Part shown: one piece after another, positions 8,421-17,252 of the stretch | How the letters are laid out: each line of letters opens with the position of its first letter | Numbering within the stretch: the stretch's first letter is position 1 | DNA from: an uncultured Porphyromonadaceae bacterium | Lineage (GTDB): Bacteria; Bacteroidota; Bacteroidia; Bacteroidales; Muribaculaceae | DNA: 64,000 nucleotides | NCBI GenBank assembly: GCA_900555715.1 | Contig: USMC01000004.1 | Coordinates: 1-64,000, forward strand | Direction: 5' to 3' | Position numbers and translations under genes: made by a program | The notes under the pieces: generated by a model | Database searches by the model: none | What the model saw: the letters and a program-made list of their open reading frames with translations, nothing else | Told to the model about the DNA's origin: nothing

Positions 8421-9807
8421 TCAGTGACTTTTGTATTGCTTTATCGAGAAGGGCTGCGAGTTCGGCGCCGCCTTCGTAGTTAAGGTGGATATAATCGGCA
8501 TTGACAAGCTTGCGCTCACGCCATTCAGCTATTGCACCGTTGCCGCCCATGGCTGCGCAGATGTCCCAGAAAAGACATCCCGTTTTTGCTGCGAGTTTGC
8601 GCTGCGCCTGCGTCATGGCGGCGACTGCCGGAAGCGATTCTACAGAAGCGCCTTTTTTTGTGCCGCGGTCGCCGACTCCTAAGATGAGAATGTCGGCGTC
8701 GGGATAGCAGGCGCGTATTGTGGCTACTGACTTTTCCATCGCAGCAGCATAACCGTTATATTCGGTCTGTTCCGCAGATATGGCGTTCATTCCGAATTCG
8801 AGAATTATCATATCGTATGACACCTGAGCGGACATCTGCGTGCTCAGGGTGCGGTTGAGACCGCTGAGACCCATGCCTGAGTTGCCGCGTACCGACATGC
8901 AGTCGACCTGCACTCCTCTTGGGCTGTCGAGCCATGCTCCGAGAGCTACAATGCCATGAACATCACTTTTAATAGAGAATTTTGTCGTGGCGCCGGATAC
9001 TTCGAGGGTCTGCACGTCGGGAGAAGGCGCAATCCGGAAACTTTGTTCCGCACCGTCAGCAAGGGTCATGCACACTGTGCCGGAGTCGGGAGCGATGAAC
9101 ATAAAGCGCGAGCGCTCCCAGCTTTTTGTCCCTTCAAAGATTTTCGTGCCTTCGAAAACGGCAGTTGCGTTTTCCGAAGCTTTGGCATAGCAGTTTGCCA
9201 GAGTGCGCAGGGTGTCGGAACGTCCGAAGTTGCGTATGTCGCGCATTGTCCATCCGCTGTCCGACTGACGTACGGAGCGGCGGAATCCCGGGAAATCGCT
9301 GTGCATAGCCATGAAGCCGACTCCGCAGCCGCCGTAGCGCTGCTGGAGGAGGTCGCGCAGGTTCTGTGAGAAAATATCTCCCTCGATATATGAGTCGCCA
9401 AGCATCGCAATGCGGACGGTGCGTTCCGAAGCCTCGGACAGAGCCGCACGCAGATGCTCAAAAGGAACGGAGCTGCCGGTATAATTTTCTATGAGCACAA
9501 TTCCGTCGCCGACGGGGGCTTCCTCATGCACGACAACTGGGGCCGCAGCCTCGCTTTCGGCAACAGGTACGTCTGCTGTCGCCGATGCCGGCTCTGCGGC
9601 TGGTTCTTCTGCGGCGAAATCTTCCTCAGGGAGCGTTTCGACGGGCGTCTCAACGACGTTCTGCTCGCGCGGCATAAGATCTTCGAAGAGATTGAAATCT
9701 TTGAAAGTGTTGCCTGTGAGGCTTCCCCACGGCACCAACGACAGGAGCAGCAGCAGTCCGAGCGAGAGAACTGCAAGGAGAAAAATATGACGGGAGGAAT
9801 CGTTCAT
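8413..9807 (-). CDS. Membrane-anchored SGNH/GDSL hydrolase B
   Basis: Product of 464 residues. One N-terminal membrane span at about 8-27 is followed by an Ala/Glu/Pro/Val-rich linker (about 45-98) that probably reaches through periplasm or peptidoglycan. The catalytic domain has GDSY at 137-140 (nucleophile Ser139), a FGMN block-III equivalent and a terminal YIHLNYEGG His block. It is a paralogue of the hydrolase encoded just downstream (8-base overlap), arguing that both act on the same acylated envelope polymer. The gene begins 12 bases after the isochorismate synthase stop. No acyltransferase partner is in the window, so the polymer is not identifiable. Confidence 0.78.
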   Translation of the reverse strand: MNDSSRHIFLLAVLSLGLLLLLSLVPWGSLTGNTFKDFNLFEDLMPREQNVVETPVETLPEEDFAAEEPAAEPASATADVPVAESEAAAPVVVHEEAPVGDGIVLIENYTGSSVPFEHLRAALSEASERTVRIAMLGDSYIEGDIFSQNLRDLLQQRYGGCGVGFMAMHSDFPGFRRSVRQSDSGWTMRDIRNFGRSDTLRTLANCYAKASENATAVFEGTKIFEGTKSWERSRFMFIAPDSGTVCMTLADGAEQSFRIAPSPDVQTLEVSGATTKFSIKSDVHGIVALGAWLDSPRGVQVDCMSVRGNSGMGLSGLNRTLSTQMSAQVSYDMIILEFGMNAISAEQTEYNGYAAAMEKSVATIRACYPDADILILGVGDRGTKKGASVESLPAVAAMTQAQRKLAAKTGCLFWDICAAMGGNGAIAEWRERKLVNADYIHLNYEGGAELAALLDKAIQKSLNE

Positions 9808-9819
9808 TTCGGAGAGATA

Positions 9820-10791
9820 TCAATAGCGTTTGAGGATGTTTATAAGAGGTTCTGCCTTAGCCTTCGTCTCGTCCCATTCCGCCGCAGGCTCGGAGTCGGG
9901 TGTTATGCCGCTTCCGGTGTAGACACACCAGCGGGAGCTGTCGAAATGGACGCACCGCAAGGCTACGTATGCTGTTCCGGGCGTCACGAGTGTGCCGCCG
10001 TAGAAGAGCCGCTGAAAGAGCTCGGTGGCGCCGATTTCTTCAAGTGCGGCGTCTTTCGGAAAGCCGCATACCGCCGCGGTGGGGTGGATTGCGCTGATAA
10101 TAGCCGGCAGACTCACGGGACAGCCGTAGCGGACAACATCAATTTCGGTCGACATGTGTTCGACAGTGCCGTAGCTCAGTGTTCCTGTGCTGTGTGCAAG
10201 CGCCTGATATCCTTTGTTGGTGTTGCCTATGCGGCGGCAGATGTCTTCCACCACAATCTGATGTTCAGCTATATTTTTGGCGCTCCAGGGCTCTTTGTCG
10301 CCTTTGCGGCGTGTGCCTGCGAGTGCACGCGTATGCCCGATGCCGTGGCTGTCGGTTTTTAGCAGCAGCTCGGGACTGGCACCCATCCAGTAGCCTGTCT
10401 GAGGATGGTAAAAGAAAAAACAGAACATGTCCGGGAAAAGGCTGAAATATTCTTTTGCCATCTTCTCCGGATTGAAATGCCTGAAAGTGCCGCATATCTG
10501 TCGGCAGATGACAGTCTTGCCGCCGCGTTTGCGCAGCGAGGCGACGATGGTCTCTATCTGTCGGAGATAGACGTCTTCGGGGGTGGAATCGACCGACACA
10601 TGCATCCCGGCTGCAGGCACGGAGTTCCATGTGCTTGCCATGAAGCCGTCGAAAAGCAGCGAACAACCGTCGATGCGCCCTTCGCCGAAGCTGAGCACCT
10701 GTTTGTCGCCGGGAAGGCGCACAAAGGCGAACGAACGGTCAGACGACGTGTCCCTCAAGGTCGAAAAACTCTGTTCCTGTAATTTTGACAT
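9820..10791 (-). CDS. menF: Isochorismate synthase (chorismate-binding enzyme)
   Basis: Converts chorismate to isochorismate, the first committed step toward menaquinone. The 323-residue protein covers the chorismate-binding fold, with RALAGTRRKGD (about 155-165), HQIVVEDI, and PTAAVCGFPKDAAL near residue 238. C-terminal GSGITPDSEPAAEWDETKAKAEPL is the usual closing motif. It is short compared with proteobacterial MenF (about 430), mainly at the N-terminus, as is common in Bacteroidetes. Its start lies 53 bases inside the 3' end of rimO in another frame, an unusually long overlap. A purine-rich AGGAAAGGA sits about ten bases before the ATG and supports that start. No other men gene is nearby; anthranilate or salicylate synthases are less likely. 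Confidence 0.85.
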   Translation of the reverse strand: MSKLQEQSFSTLRDTSSDRSFAFVRLPGDKQVLSFGEGRIDGCSLLFDGFMASTWNSVPAAGMHVSVDSTPEDVYLRQIETIVASLRKRGGKTVICRQICGTFRHFNPEKMAKEYFSLFPDMFCFFFYHPQTGYWMGASPELLLKTDSHGIGHTRALAGTRRKGDKEPWSAKNIAEHQIVVEDICRRIGNTNKGYQALAHSTGTLSYGTVEHMSTEIDVVRYGCPVSLPAIISAIHPTAAVCGFPKDAALEEIGATELFQRLFYGGTLVTPGTAYVALRCVHFDSSRWCVYTGSGITPDSEPAAEWDETKAKAEPLINILKRY

Positions 10792-12046
10792 TGTAGATTT
10801 TTCCTTTCCTGAGCCGTTTGTCGGAACGGACGTAGACGCAGGGATCTACCTCGGGCGAATCGTACTGAGTGCGCCCTTCGTAGATGTCGCGTTCTTTGTT
10901 ATATGAGTCGATGATGACGCGCTGCATGGTGCCTACTTTCTCCTGCGCTGTTTCCTCGGCTATCTGCTGCTGCACTGCCATCAGTTCGTCGAGTCGCCGC
11001 TGCTTGACATCCTCGGGGATGCTGTCCTTAAGATGCCGGGCGGCGTATGTGCCTTCTTCCTCGCAATAGGCGAAGGCACCGAGACGTTCGAAGCGCTGTT
11101 CGCGGACGAAATCGAGAAGACGGCGGAACGCTTCTTCCGTCTCGCCGGGGAAACCAGTCATCATGGTCGTGCGGATATGTATGCCTGGCACTTCGCGGCG
11201 TATGCGGTCGAGAAGTGTGCGTGTCTCGTCGGCAGTGATATGGCGCCGCATAGCGGTGAGCACTCCGTCGTCGATGTGCTGTAGGGCGAGGTCGAGATAT
11301 TTGCAGATATTGTCGTGGCGTGCCATGACCGGCAGAATGCCGTACGGAAAGTCGGAAGGATATGCGTAGTGCAGGCGTATCATCTCGACGCCTTTTATAG
11401 CTGCCATGGACTCAAGCAGGTCGGCAAGCGGCTCGGAAGAGGCGTCCGGAAGGTCTCGTCCGTACGATGAAAGGTCCTGGGCGATTATATTGAACTCACG
11501 CGTGCCTTTGATGGCGAGATCGCGCACTTCGTCGAGAATGTCATCGGCAGTGCGTGAATGGTGACGCCCCGTAATAAGCGGGATGGCGCAATAAGCGCAG
11601 AAACGGTCGCACCCTTCCGATATCTTTATATAGGCGTTATATGTCCCGTTCGACAGTGTTCTTTCCCATGGACGTAGCGGGGCAGGCTTTGCGCCGACAG
11701 CGTCGATGATGCCGTTCCAGTCGAACTTCCCGTAGATGCCGTCGAGTTCGGGCATGAGCGACGGCAGTTCCTTGCGGTAGCGCTCGCTGAGACAGCCCAT
11801 GACATATACCGACGATATTCTGCCAGTCTTTTTAAGCCTGATGGCTTCGAGGAGGGTGTTCACCGATTCCTCTTTGGCGTCGCCGATGAAGCCGCAGGTA
11901 TTCACGACCACATCGGCTCCGCGCGGTATTGTGCCGCCGAAACGTACGGTACAACCCGCCTCTTCGAAGCGTCGTGCCAGCCGCTCGCTGTCGACGAGAT
12001 TCTTGGAGCAGCCGAGACTTATTATCGTGATATTCTTTTTCGTCAT
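10739..12046 (-). CDS. rimO: Ribosomal protein S12 methylthiotransferase RimO
   Basis: Radical-SAM enzyme that adds a methylthio group to the conserved aspartate of ribosomal protein uS12. The 435-residue product has the N-terminal UPF0004 domain with three Cys (SLGCSKN near 13, NTCGF near 50, MGCLSERY near 85), the radical-SAM triad CDRFCAYC near 145-152, and a C-terminal TRAM domain. KISEGCDRFCAYCAIP is typical of RimO rather than MiaB. The start overlaps the ftsY stop by 4 bases (ATGA), and its 3' end overlaps the next gene by 53 bases. Confidence 0.96.
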   Translation of the reverse strand: MTKKNITIISLGCSKNLVDSERLARRFEEAGCTVRFGGTIPRGADVVVNTCGFIGDAKEESVNTLLEAIRLKKTGRISSVYVMGCLSERYRKELPSLMPELDGIYGKFDWNGIIDAVGAKPAPLRPWERTLSNGTYNAYIKISEGCDRFCAYCAIPLITGRHHSRTADDILDEVRDLAIKGTREFNIIAQDLSSYGRDLPDASSEPLADLLESMAAIKGVEMIRLHYAYPSDFPYGILPVMARHDNICKYLDLALQHIDDGVLTAMRRHITADETRTLLDRIRREVPGIHIRTTMMTGFPGETEEAFRRLLDFVREQRFERLGAFAYCEEEGTYAARHLKDSIPEDVKQRRLDELMAVQQQIAEETAQEKVGTMQRVIIDSYNKERDIYEGRTQYDSPEVDPCVYVRSDKRLRKGKIYNVKITGTEFFDLEGHVV

Positions 12047-13005
12047 CCCTTCTGTCCGAAAAGCGACTCTACGAATGCCCGTTTGTTGAATATCTGCAGG
12101 TCGCCGATTCCTTCGCCTATACCGATGTATTTGACAGGTATCTTGAACTGATCGCTGATGCCGATGACAACACCGCCTCGTGCTGTGCCGTCGAGTTTGG
12201 TGATTGCCAGGTCGGTGACCTGGGTGGCGGCGGAGAACTGGCGTGCCTGCTCGAATGCATTCTGTCCTGTCGAGCCGTCCAGTACGAGAAGCACCTCCTG
12301 CGGAGCGCCGGGAAGCACTTTGTCGATGCTGCGTTTTATTTTCGACAGTTCATCCATGAGTTTCGGCTTGTTGTGCAGGCGGCCTGCTGTGTCGATGATG
12401 ACAACGTCAACGCCGTTTGCCTTGGCGGATGTGGCGGTGTCGAATGCAACGGCGGCAGGGTCGGAACCGAGCTGCTGTCTTATGACAGGCACATCGGCGC
12501 GGCGCCCCCATTCCTCAAGCTGTTCGATGGCGGCGGCGCGATAGGTGTCGGCGGCGCCGAGAAGCACTTTGTTGCCTGCCTGTTTGTAAAGATGGGCAAG
12601 CTTGCCGATGGTGGTTGTCTTGCCGACGCCATTGACGCCGACAACCATTATGACGTATGGTCTCTTGTCTGCCGGCGGCACGAAATCGTCGCTTGCACTG
12701 CCGTTGTCGTTCTCGGCGAGAAGTTCGCTTATTTCCTGGCACAGAAGCTCGTTGAGCTCGTCGACACCGACATACTTGTCGCGTGCCACACGTGCCTGAA
12801 GACGGTCGAGAATTTTAAGCGTTGTCTCGGCGCCTACGTCAGAGGTGATGAAAATCTCCTCAAGTTCATCAAGAAAATCATCGTCGACCGTACGGCGTCC
12901 GGCGAACGCGCGGCGCAGTTTGCTGAAAACGCCTTCCTTGGTCTTTTGAAGACCACGGTCGAGATTCTGCTTTTTCTCGCGGCTGAAGAAGTCAAAAAAG
13001 CCCAT
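12043..13005 (-). CDS. ftsY: Signal recognition particle receptor FtsY
   Basis: SRP receptor GTPase that docks ribosome-SRP complexes at the membrane. At 320 residues it consists of the NG domain with a short amphipathic basic N-terminus (GFFDFFSREKKQNLDRGL) and lacks the long acidic A domain of E. coli FtsY, as usual in Bacteroidetes. G1 is GVNGVGKTTT, followed by DTYRAAA, DTAGR, and TKLDGTARGG, all present. It is the first gene of a six-gene minus-strand run with a good promoter at 13038-13068. Confidence 0.96.
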   Translation of the reverse strand: MGFFDFFSREKKQNLDRGLQKTKEGVFSKLRRAFAGRRTVDDDFLDELEEIFITSDVGAETTLKILDRLQARVARDKYVGVDELNELLCQEISELLAENDNGSASDDFVPPADKRPYVIMVVGVNGVGKTTTIGKLAHLYKQAGNKVLLGAADTYRAAAIEQLEEWGRRADVPVIRQQLGSDPAAVAFDTATSAKANGVDVVIIDTAGRLHNKPKLMDELSKIKRSIDKVLPGAPQEVLLVLDGSTGQNAFEQARQFSAATQVTDLAITKLDGTARGGVVIGISDQFKIPVKYIGIGEGIGDLQIFNKRAFVESLFGQKG

Positions 13006-13037
13006 ATCGAAATCGTATATTTTACCTTAAATTACTG

Positions 13038-13068
13038 CAAAATTACACATTATTTTTCGTTTTTCCAA
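13038..13068 (-). promoter_or_regulatory. Promoter of the ftsY-rimO operon
   Basis: On the minus strand TTG (13068-13066), 20 bases, then TAATTTTG (13045-13038) matches the Bacteroidetes housekeeping promoter. Predicted start is near 13031, giving a leader of about 25 bases before ftsY. Confidence 0.55.
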
Positions 13069-13126
13069 TCTCTGACGCTATTATGGGGAAAGTTTGATTA
13101 TTATATATAATTTATCATAGTTTAAT

Positions 13127-13156
13127 GTTTATTTGCGGAAATATTTCCTAATTTCG
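13127..13156 (+). promoter_or_regulatory. Weak candidate promoter of the rnf operon
   Basis: TAATTTCG at 13149-13156 is one base off the -7 consensus TAnnTTTG. A GTTT lies about 18 bases upstream (13127-13130), a poor -33. The whole 13085-13150 stretch is AT-rich and divergent from ftsY, so an rnf promoter must lie here, but the exact match is weak. Confidence 0.3.
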
Positions 13157-13174
13157 CAGTCTCGAATCTAAGGT

Positions 13175-13597
13175 ATGAGAATTGAGCCTTTACGTCATTC
13201 CGGTAAAGTCATTGCGGTCGATCGCCACTATGCCACAGTGGAAATCACCGACAATTGCAGCAGCTCGTGCGGCGGTTGCAAGCTATCGGGACTGTGCGGC
13301 AGCGACGGCGGCAGGGTAGTGGTTCAGGCATCATATCCTGAAGACAACGTTCCTCTGAAAGGACAGAAGGTAGTGATTGAGGCAAAAGGTGAGACAAGCC
13401 TCAAAGCAGCATTTCTGCTGCTGTGTCTGCCTCTGACAGCATTTCTTGCAGCAGCGCTTGTCTTGTCGGCGCTCGGCGTTCCCGATTATCTGTCGGCGGC
13501 AGGTGCGGCGGTGGCGGCTCTGCTGTGCTTCATAATTGTCCGCGTATCAGGAAGCAGGCGGCTTCCTTCTTGGTTCATCGTAAATACTGACATATAG
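13175..13597 (+). CDS. RseC/SoxR-reducing-system family protein
   Basis: Product of 140 residues with a Cys cluster near residues 30-44 (CSSSCGGCKLSGLCG), probably a metal or Fe-S site, and two membrane spans at about 75-95 and 103-120. RseC family proteins accompany rnf genes in many Bacteroidetes and in the SoxR-reducing system of Proteobacteria. The exact role in Rnf assembly or electron transfer is not established for this group. It stops 4 bases before rnfB and is the first gene of the operon. Confidence 0.85.
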   Translation: MRIEPLRHSGKVIAVDRHYATVEITDNCSSSCGGCKLSGLCGSDGGRVVVQASYPEDNVPLKGQKVVIEAKGETSLKAAFLLLCLPLTAFLAAALVLSALGVPDYLSAAGAAVAALLCFIIVRVSGSRRLPSWFIVNTDI

Positions 13598-13601
13598 GTC
13601 A

Positions 13602-14438
13602 ATGAATATCTTATTGCTTACATTAGCCCTGCTTGGCTCGCTGGGGCTTCTCGGCTCACTCATTCTTTACTTCACGTCGAAGCGCTTCCACGTGGAGGAA
13701 GACCCGCGTATCGATAAAATATGCGAACTTCTCCCCGGCGCTAACTGCGGCGGATGCGGTTTCAAAGGCTGCCGCGACTTCGCCACGCAGTGTGTGCTCC
13801 TCGGCGACACCGGGAAGCTCTTCTGTCCTGTCTCCGGTGCAGAGGGTATGCAGAAAATCGCAGCCATTCTTGGCGTCGACGCAGGAGAGCATGAGCGCCA
13901 GGTTGCTGTTCTCCGATGTGCCGGCACTTGCGACGCGCGACCGGCGATACATCAGTACATGGGCGTGCGTTCCTGCGCTGTGATGGATTCTACAGGCGTC
14001 GGCACGACAGGATGCTCCTTCGGTTGCCTCGGCTGTGGCGACTGTGTCGATGTGTGCGCTTTCGGAGCCATTTCCATCGATCCGTCGACACTCCTTCCGG
14101 TAATAGATACTGACAAGTGCACAGCTTGCGGAGCATGTACGCAGGAATGCCCGCGGCACCTTATAGAGCTTCGTCCGGCAGGACGCCGCGACCGCCGCGT
14201 GTGGGTGGCATGCTCAAGCCGCGATAAAGGCGCCGTGGCGCGCAAGGTATGCGCCGCCGCTTGTATAGGCTGCGGCAAATGCGCCAAGGAGTGCCCCTTC
14301 GGAGCCATACAGGTGACCGACAACCTCGCATACATAGACCCGGCGCAGTGCAAAGCCTGCGGCAAATGCATCGGTGTATGTCCGACCGTCGCCATTCATG
14401 CCACATTCACTCCAGTAACGAAAAAAGCCCAAGAATGA
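13602..14438 (+). CDS. rnfB: Rnf complex subunit B (multi-Fe-S ferredoxin subunit)
   Basis: Electron-input subunit of the Rnf complex. It has 278 residues with an N-terminal membrane anchor (about 2-22), the RnfB-specific Fe-S domain (CELLPGANCGGCGFKGC near 41-57), and four ferredoxin-type cysteine motifs in the C-terminal half (GCGDCVDVC, CTACGACTQEC, CIGCGKCAKEC, CKACGKCIGVC). This count is higher than in E. coli RsxB and typical of anaerobes. Its stop overlaps the rnfC start by 4 bases (ATGA). Confidence 0.95.
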   Translation: MNILLLTLALLGSLGLLGSLILYFTSKRFHVEEDPRIDKICELLPGANCGGCGFKGCRDFATQCVLLGDTGKLFCPVSGAEGMQKIAAILGVDAGEHERQVAVLRCAGTCDARPAIHQYMGVRSCAVMDSTGVGTTGCSFGCLGCGDCVDVCAFGAISIDPSTLLPVIDTDKCTACGACTQECPRHLIELRPAGRRDRRVWVACSSRDKGAVARKVCAAACIGCGKCAKECPFGAIQVTDNLAYIDPAQCKACGKCIGVCPTVAIHATFTPVTKKAQE

Positions 14439-15754
14439 AACCTACATTTCCTATGGGCGGAATTCATCCCGCCGAGAATAAGACGGCTAACACCGATATT
14501 GAAATTCATCCGCTTCCGCTGACCGCCTGTGTACCGCTGTCACAACACATCGGAGCGCCGGCGAAAGCAATTGTTGCGCGCGGCGAGAAAGTCGTCCGCG
14601 GGCAGCTCATAGCGCAGGCGGCAGGCTTTGTTTCCGCTAATATTTACGCGCCCGTTTCGGGTACCGTCGCTTCGGTCGACAATGCCATCCTTGCCGACGG
14701 ACGTCCTGCGGCGGCGATAGTCATCAAGGCTTCGCAGGAAGAGCACGATGCAGATACTGCAGCACGCGAAGAATATTGGAAGAAGGTGTCGGACGGCTCT
14801 CTCGACAACATGTCGGTCTCGCCCGAAGCCGCCGAAATACGTGCTGCCGTAGAGAAAGCAGGCATCGTAGGGCTCGGAGGTGCTACTTTCCCGACGCATG
14901 TCAAACTGTCTGTCAAAGGTACGGCGCCTGATACGCTGATTATAAACGGCTGCGAGTGCGAGCCTTATCTGACATGCGATGAGGCGCTGATGCTCCGATA
15001 CGGCAAGTATATAGCTCATGGTGCGGCACTCCTCGCCAAAGCAGTAGGAGCTTCGACGACCGTAATCGCAATCGAAGACAACAAGCCGCGGGCTATCGCA
15101 GAGATGAAAGCCGCGGCGTCGGTATTCAAAGGAATGAAGGTCGTTGCCGTGCGTACCAAATATCCGCAGGGCGGCGAGAAACAGCTTATCGCCGCCATTA
15201 CCGGGCGCCGTGTCCCATCCGGAGCTATTCCGGCGTCGGTAGGCGTGGTTGTCGACAATGTGGCTACAGCCTTTGCCACATGGCAGGCAGTCGTGACGCT
15301 CGCTCCTGTGACAGAACGTGTGCTGACCGTCACCGGCGACATACCCGCCGCACAGCAGCGAAACTACCTCTGTGCTGTCGGCACGCCTCTTTCTGAACTT
15401 CCGTTCACAATGCCTGAGCATCCTCAGATTATCCTTGGCGGTCCGATGATGGGCAGATGTGCCGTAAACATTAGCGCACCGGTCACAAAAGGCACCTCCG
15501 GTCTTCTCCTGCTTGAAGCACGGCGCGAGCCGGATATCCTTCCGTGCGTCCGCTGCGGCGCATGTGTCGAAGCCTGTCCTATGGGGCTCGAACCATATCT
15601 GCTCGCTGTATATGGCAAACTGCGGCGCTGGGACGACGCAAGGAATGCCGATGTCGCCGATTGCCTCGAATGCGGATGCTGCAGCTATTCCTGTCCTTCG
15701 CACCGTCCGATTCTCGATTTCATCCGCATAGCAAAGAAACGTTCAAGAAAATAA
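14435..15754 (+). CDS. rnfC: Rnf complex subunit C (NADH/FMN subunit)
   Basis: NADH-oxidoreducing subunit of 439 residues. The start MKPTFPMGGIHP at 14435 is chosen because PMGGIHPAENK is the conserved RnfC N-terminus and the ATG overlaps the rnfB stop by 4 bases. The nucleotide/FMN-binding central part contains VGLGGATFPTHVK and NGCECEPYLT. Two C-terminal 4Fe-4S motifs follow, CVRCGACVEACP and CLECGCCSYSCP. The next gene, rnfD, starts two bases after the stop. Confidence 0.96.
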   Translation: MKPTFPMGGIHPAENKTANTDIEIHPLPLTACVPLSQHIGAPAKAIVARGEKVVRGQLIAQAAGFVSANIYAPVSGTVASVDNAILADGRPAAAIVIKASQEEHDADTAAREEYWKKVSDGSLDNMSVSPEAAEIRAAVEKAGIVGLGGATFPTHVKLSVKGTAPDTLIINGCECEPYLTCDEALMLRYGKYIAHGAALLAKAVGASTTVIAIEDNKPRAIAEMKAAASVFKGMKVVAVRTKYPQGGEKQLIAAITGRRVPSGAIPASVGVVVDNVATAFATWQAVVTLAPVTERVLTVTGDIPAAQQRNYLCAVGTPLSELPFTMPEHPQIILGGPMMGRCAVNISAPVTKGTSGLLLLEARREPDILPCVRCGACVEACPMGLEPYLLAVYGKLRRWDDARNADVADCLECGCCSYSCPSHRPILDFIRIAKKRSRK

Positions 15755-15756
15755 TA

Positions 15757-16701
15757 ATGGAACCCAGACTGATTTTCTCAACATCGCCGCACAGTCACAC
15801 AAGGCGCACGACGCCTCGGGCGATGTATCATGTCCTGATAGCACTTCTGCCTGCCGTGGTATGTTCGCTGTGGTTTTTCCGCTTGCCTGCTCTTGGTGTG
15901 CTGGCGGTTTCGGTGGCGACATGTATGTTAGTAGAGCTGGCGGTAGACCGCTTCATGCTCCGCCGTCCCTGTACGCTCACCGACGGTTCGGCATTGCTCA
16001 CAGGTGTTCTGCTGGCTCTCAACCTTCCGGCGTCGCTGCCGCTGTGGATGGTGGCGTTCGGCGCTGTCATCGCGATAGGTGTCGCCAAGATGGCGTTCGG
16101 AGGGCTGGGGTGCAATATCTTCAACCCGGCGCTTGTAGGTCGTGTGTTCCTGCTCATATCTTTTCCCGTCGCTATGACTACTTTCCCGCTTCCGGGCGCA
16201 GATGGCATTACCGGTCCGACGCTCCTGACGTCGATGAAGCTCGGCGCCACCGATCCGTCGGTTGTAGGGCTGATGCCGCTGTTCACCGGCGACATAGGCG
16301 GTTCCATGGGAGAGGTGAGCGCTCTGGCGCTCCTGCTCGGCTTCGCATATCTTCTCTTTACACGGGTCATCCGCTGGTGTATCCCTGTCGCCATCGTCGC
16401 AGGGCTCGCGCTTGTCGACCTGGCAGCCGGCTATCCGGTGCTCACCGACATTCTTTCCGGCGGTCTGCTTCTCGGAGCCATCTTCATGGCGACAGACTAT
16501 GTGACATCACCTATGACAACACGCGGGATGCTTGTCTACGGACTGCTGATAGGCATCCTTACTGCTGTGATACGCCGGTGGGGAGCTTATCCCGAGGGTG
16601 TGTCGTTCGCTATCCTGATAATGAACGGCTTCACACCGCTGATCGACCGTTATATTCGTCCGAAGCGTTTCTCGACACGCAGAAAGGAGGCTACGGCATG
16701 A
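15757..16701 (+). CDS. rnfD: Rnf complex subunit D (membrane flavoprotein)
   Basis: Integral membrane subunit of 314 residues with about nine hydrophobic segments. The start MEPRLIFSTSPHSH two bases after the rnfC stop gives the usual N-terminus. RnfD carries FMN on a Thr; the candidate here is the TGPT segment within GADGITGPTLLTS near residue 155, slightly unlike the common SGAT motif. The stop overlaps the rnfG start by 4 bases. Confidence 0.94.
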   Translation: MEPRLIFSTSPHSHTRRTTPRAMYHVLIALLPAVVCSLWFFRLPALGVLAVSVATCMLVELAVDRFMLRRPCTLTDGSALLTGVLLALNLPASLPLWMVAFGAVIAIGVAKMAFGGLGCNIFNPALVGRVFLLISFPVAMTTFPLPGADGITGPTLLTSMKLGATDPSVVGLMPLFTGDIGGSMGEVSALALLLGFAYLLFTRVIRWCIPVAIVAGLALVDLAAGYPVLTDILSGGLLLGAIFMATDYVTSPMTTRGMLVYGLLIGILTAVIRRWGAYPEGVSFAILIMNGFTPLIDRYIRPKRFSTRRKEATA

Positions 16702-17252
16702 AATCGACACTCCGCAACATGACTTTGTCGCTCACCGGTCTGGCACTCGCCGTAGCTGCTGTGCTCGGAACAGTGCACATGCTCACCGAACGCCCCATTG
16801 CCGAGGCTGCCGTCAAGGCGCGCAACGATGCGATGGCTGAAATACTGCCGCCATTCGACAACGACATCGCGGCAACGGCGGCAGAGGTGGAATCCATCAC
16901 AGTATATACAGCCAGGAAGGGCGACACTGCTGTCGGCTACGCAGCCGAGACATATTCCGACAACGGATTCGGCGGACGTATCACCGTTCTTGTAGGCTTT
17001 GCCGCCGACGGCAGCCTGACGGGTTACCGCGTTATGAGCCATGCCGAAACACCCGGACTCGGCGCCAAGATGGGCGAATGGTTCTGCCAGAAAGGCACAA
17101 ATCACGACATCATCGGCACGACAGCGCCTGTTTCCGTCACAAAAGACGGCGGCAGCATCGACGCCATAACAGGTGCTACTATCACATCACGTGCTTTCTC
17201 AGAAGCAATCAACCGCGCACGCGCGGCAATATTTAACAACGACCGACTATGA
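16698..17252 (+). CDS. rnfG: Rnf complex subunit G (periplasmic flavoprotein)
   Basis: Product of 184 residues with one N-terminal membrane span and a periplasmic FMN-binding domain. DAITGATITS near the C-terminus is the flavinylation motif in which the last Thr receives FMN, and GLGAKMGEWF is the second family signature. ApbE, which attaches the flavin, is not in the window. The start is coupled to rnfD and the stop to rnfE by 4-base overlaps. Confidence 0.95.
   Translation: MKSTLRNMTLSLTGLALAVAAVLGTVHMLTERPIAEAAVKARNDAMAEILPPFDNDIAATAAEVESITVYTARKGDTAVGYAAETYSDNGFGGRITVLVGFAADGSLTGYRVMSHAETPGLGAKMGEWFCQKGTNHDIIGTTAPVSVTKDGGSIDAITGATITSRAFSEAINRARAAIFNNDRL

Noticed and set aside
9454..10362. 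Open frame of about 302 codons antisense to SGNH B and isochorismate synthase
   Set aside because: Crosses two well-supported genes and shows no recognisable protein pattern.
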